This document shows, piece after piece, positions 61,467 through 64,000 of a stretch of 64,000 nucleotides of DNA; within the stretch, counting starts at the first letter, position 1, and every line of letters begins with the position of its first letter. The stretch is taken from contig JBEIIG010000010.1 in NCBI GenBank assembly GCA_040380855.1, forward strand, positions 1 to 64,000. The letters are read 5' to 3'. The notes under the pieces are model-generated. The model made no database searches. It was not told the DNA's origin and saw nothing but the letters and a program-made list of their open reading frames with translations. The stretch comes from VFMC01 sp040380855. Lineage in GTDB: Bacteria; Actinomycetota; Acidimicrobiia; Acidimicrobiales; Ilumatobacteraceae. The translations under genes were made by a program, and so were the position numbers.

Positions 61467-63004
61467 CACGGGCCGACAGCACCACCTCGCGACTGGTCGA
61501 CGAGACCCGACGTCTGCTGCGCGACACCGCAGAGCAGTATCCCGACGGCCCGACTCGTCGGGTACTCCGGTCGGCGGCCGAGCGCCTCGACGAACCGCTC
61601 CGCGTGGCGATCGCCGGGCGGGTGAAGGCCGGCAAGTCGACCCTGCTCAATGCGCTCGTCGGCGAGCCACTGGCCCCCACCGACGCGCGCGAGTGCACTC
61701 GGCTGGTCACCTGGTACCGCAACGGCATCTCCTACGGCGCAACCATCCACCTGCTCGATGGAGGCGTCGCATCAGCCACCATCCGCCGCAGCGATGGCTC
61801 GGTGGAGGTCGACCTCGGCCCCGTGGCAGTGGACGACATCGAGCGACTCGTCGTGGAATGGCCGGCCGCGCCGCTGCGCCGGGTCACACTCGTCGACACC
61901 CCTGGCATCGCCTCGGTGCGCCAGGAGATCTCGGCTCGCACCACCCGCTTCCTGCTGCCCGGCGAAGAGGACGAACCGCTCATGCCGGCCGACGCGGTGT
62001 TGTACCTTCTGCGCCACGTACATGCTGCCGATTCGACCTTCCTCGAGGCGTTCAGCGACCAGTCGCTGGCGCGCGCAACGCCGGCCAACGCCATCGGCGT
62101 CCTGTCTCGGGCCGACGAGGTGGGCGGCGGCCGCCTCGATGCCATGGTGGGTGCCCGACGAGTGGCCGAGCTGTACCGCACCGACCCGACGATGCGTCAG
62201 TTGTGCCAGACCGTGGTGCCGGTGGCCGGGCTCGCTGCACAAGCAGCGGTCACACTGCGCCAGCAGGAGTTCATGCAGATCCGGTCGCTGGCGAGCAGCG
62301 ACCGAGCGTCGCTCGACCAGGCGTTGGTGTCGGCACGACGGTTCCTCCACGCCGACCCCGCACTCGTGGGTGATGTGGAGCACTCGGTGCGGCTCCAGCT
62401 GCTCGACCGGCTGGGCCTGTGGGGTGTGCGCATCGCTGTTGCGCTGGTGCGCACCGGCGTCGCCCCGAGTGCGCCGCGGCTGGCCGACGAACTCGTCGAG
62501 CGCAGTGGCCTCGGCGAGCTCCGACGGGTACTCGCCGACCAACTCGGGGCACGGGCCGAGGCACTCAAGGCGAGGGCAGCCCTCGTGATGCTGCGCCGCA
62601 CCGTCACCGCACACCCGATCGACGCTGCGTCGTCGGTGTTGGCCGAGGTCGAGCGCACCTTGGCATCGGCACATGTGCTCGAAGAGCTGCGGCTGTTGCC
62701 GGCGCTGCGTGCCGGCACGAGTGGACTCCGCCCAGAGCTCGTGGCGGCCGCTGAACAGTTGCTCGGCGCCGGTGGCGCGGCGATCGGCACACGGCTGGGA
62801 TGCGACAGCGACGAGCCGGCCGAGGTGGCCGCGGCGGCCGCTGAAGCCGTCGAACGCTGGCAGACCGTCGCGGCCCATCCCCTCACCTCACCCGGCGCAG
62901 CGCATGCCGCGCAGGTGCTCGCTCGTACCGCCGAGGGCCTGCTTCTCGGCCTCACCGCCGAGCAGACGCACATCGATCCCGACCACCCGACATCGAAACG
63001 ATGA
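61463..63004 (+). CDS. Dynamin-like GTPase, IniC type
   Basis: A 513-aa partner GTPase. G1 is AGRVKAGKSTLLNALVG (about 50-66), G3 is VDTPGIAS, and G4-like LSRADE. It lacks the long hydrophobic paddle of its neighbour, as IniC does relative to IniA. Pairs of bacterial dynamins often work together on the membrane. The ATG overlaps the IniA-like stop (ATGA). Confidence 0.82.
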   Translation: MTRADSTTSRLVDETRRLLRDTAEQYPDGPTRRVLRSAAERLDEPLRVAIAGRVKAGKSTLLNALVGEPLAPTDARECTRLVTWYRNGISYGATIHLLDGGVASATIRRSDGSVEVDLGPVAVDDIERLVVEWPAAPLRRVTLVDTPGIASVRQEISARTTRFLLPGEEDEPLMPADAVLYLLRHVHAADSTFLEAFSDQSLARATPANAIGVLSRADEVGGGRLDAMVGARRVAELYRTDPTMRQLCQTVVPVAGLAAQAAVTLRQQEFMQIRSLASSDRASLDQALVSARRFLHADPALVGDVEHSVRLQLLDRLGLWGVRIAVALVRTGVAPSAPRLADELVERSGLGELRRVLADQLGARAEALKARAALVMLRRTVTAHPIDAASSVLAEVERTLASAHVLEELRLLPALRAGTSGLRPELVAAAEQLLGAGGAAIGTRLGCDSDEPAEVAAAAAEAVERWQTVAAHPLTSPGAAHAAQVLARTAEGLLLGLTAEQTHIDPDHPTSKR

Positions 63005-63011
63005 TTCTGTG

Positions 63012-64000
63012 ATGACCTACTCGCTCGGCCTCGATCTCGGCACCACTTACACCGCTGCGGCAGTCTGTCGCGACGGGCACTGCGAGATCAGCCCCTTGGG
63101 GACCCGAAGTGCCGTCATTCCGTCGGTGGTACATCTCGGGGCCGACGGCGCGACCTTGACCGGTGAGGCAGCACAGCGGCGCCTCACCATCGACCCGTCG
63201 CGGGTGGCCCGCGAGTTCAAGCGGCGTATCGGCGACCCCACACCGTTGCTGGTGGGAGGCAGTCCCATCGCTGCCGAGGCACTCACCGCCCGGCTCGCCA
63301 AGGCCGTGGTGGCGATGGTGAGCGAGCGCGAGGGGGCGAGCCCCGAGCGCATCACGGTGACGCATCCTGCGGCATGGGGACCGTTCAAACTCGACCTGCT
63401 GCGCCAGGCGATGCGCATGGCCGACCTCTCCTCGGTCAGCTTCCTCAGCGAACCCGAGGCTGCTGCCTGGGAGTACGCCGCCACCCGGCCAGTGGCACCG
63501 GGTTCCACCATCGCCGTGTACGACCTGGGCGGGGGCACCTTCGACGCCACGGTCCTGCGCGCTACCGCCGACGGCTTCGCAGTGCTCGGCGAACCCGAGG
63601 GCATCGAGCGTTTCGGTGGTATCGACATCGATCAGGCGGTGTTCTCGTTCGTGGTCGCGGCGCTCGACGGATCGGTGGAGGCACTCGACCCCGACGATCC
63701 GCTCACCCTGTCGGGACTGGCGCGCCTGCGGACCGACTGTGTCGAGGCCAAAGAGGCCTTGTCGAGCGATCATGAAGCAGCGATCCCCGTCCTGCTGCCC
63801 ACGGTGCAGACCGAGGTGCGCATCACGCGTTCGGAACTCGAGGGCCTGATCCGGCCGGTGATGGGCGACACCGTTGCGGCCATGCGTCGAGCGCTCCAGT
63901 CGGCGGGCGTGTCCGCTGCCGATCTCTCCGCAGTGCTACTGGTCGGCGGTTCGTCGCGGATTCCACTCGTCGGCGAGGTGGTGGGTGAGTCGCTCGACCG
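63012..64000 (+). CDS. Hsp70/DnaK-like protein, 3' end outside the window
   Basis: About 330 residues of an Hsp70-type ATPase are visible. The actin-fold motifs are intact: phosphate 1 LGLDLGTTYTAAAV (about 5-18), connect 1 SEPEAAAWEY, phosphate 2 YDLGGGTFDATVL, and adenosine VLLVGGSSRIPLV. The substrate-binding half lies beyond the edge. It is more divergent than housekeeping DnaK. A GTG at 63009 directly precedes the ATG. Starts 7 bp after the IniC-like gene, so it is in the same operon and may act on the dynamins or on the IniB-like protein. Confidence 0.85.
   Translation, partial: MTYSLGLDLGTTYTAAAVCRDGHCEISPLGTRSAVIPSVVHLGADGATLTGEAAQRRLTIDPSRVAREFKRRIGDPTPLLVGGSPIAAEALTARLAKAVVAMVSEREGASPERITVTHPAAWGPFKLDLLRQAMRMADLSSVSFLSEPEAAAWEYAATRPVAPGSTIAVYDLGGGTFDATVLRATADGFAVLGEPEGIERFGGIDIDQAVFSFVVAALDGSVEALDPDDPLTLSGLARLRTDCVEAKEALSSDHEAAIPVLLPTVQTEVRITRSELEGLIRPVMGDTVAAMRRALQSAGVSAADLSAVLLVGGSSRIPLVGEVVGESLD

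Overview
The window is about 64 kb of very GC-rich chromosomal DNA with densely packed genes, frequent GTG starts and ATGA/GTGA overlaps. The family content points to an actinobacterium, most plausibly of the class Acidimicrobiia. Supporting genes are a DUF3516 Ski2-like helicase, a DUF222/HNH gene, a DUF2277 gene, an IniB-IniA-IniC type cluster and an actinobacterial-style CO dehydrogenase cluster. At least fourteen start codons sit 6-9 nt after a TANNNT box, which suggests that leaderless transcripts are common. The lineage is an inference; no rRNA, tRNA, CRISPR array, integrase or transposase was seen.

Layout. 1-9 kb: end of a membrane protein and a copper-chaperone lipoprotein, a broken Phd-type antitoxin, a flavoprotein fused to a Cys-rich domain, an HNH gene bounded by two near-identical palindromes, a TauD-like dioxygenase, a GNAT protein, a DUF2277/2'-5' RNA ligase-like pair, an SDR, and an HTH plus nucleotidyltransferase pair that looks like a toxin-antitoxin system. 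8.7-15 kb: a helicase, a TetR regulator and an acyl-CoA-dehydrogenase-fold flavoprotein diverge from an alpha/beta hydrolase and a NicX-like ring-cleaving dioxygenase across a perfect 17-bp palindrome. This looks like part of an N-heteroaromatic (pyridine or nicotinate type) degradation locus. 16-27.4 kb: a carbon monoxide dehydrogenase locus. XdhC, coxD (MoxR) and coxE (VWA) lie on the plus strand. An 11-gene minus-strand operon runs small ORF-coxM-coxS-coxL-XdhC/YHS-coxG followed by five tandem one-helix membrane proteins. CoxL carries AYRCSFR, the signature of the form I Mo-Cu enzyme, so aerobic oxidation of CO is predicted.

27.5-43.2 kb: mostly single catabolic and housekeeping genes: methyltransferase, serine hydrolase, Rieske oxygenase, P450, MsrB, DUF4389 membrane protein, M20 peptidase, phytanoyl-CoA-dioxygenase-like protein, DUF1801, SRPBCC, GNAT, FAD monooxygenase, acyl-CoA ligase and two small unknowns. 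43.3-56.7 kb: one tightly overlapped nine-gene operon for uptake and intracellular breakdown of an oligosaccharide. It holds a binding lipoprotein, two permeases, GH35/42-like, GH2, two GH4, a GH20-like enzyme and an MsmK/UgpC-type ATPase.

56.8-58.6 kb: a predicted leaderless 18-codon leader ORF overlaps (ATGA) a gene whose product joins a GNAT domain to a flavin amine oxidase. The C-terminal FAD/AGEAT module of the oxidase precedes its N-terminal Rossmann module, so the domain appears circularly permuted. 58.7-64 kb: an IniB-like protein, two dynamin-like GTPases (IniA/IniC type) and a truncated Hsp70-like gene, probably one membrane-stress operon.

The strongest candidates for something not previously described are the permuted GNAT-amine oxidase with its leader ORF, the five membrane peptides and the XdhC-YHS fusion in the CO dehydrogenase operon, and the palindrome-bounded HNH gene.
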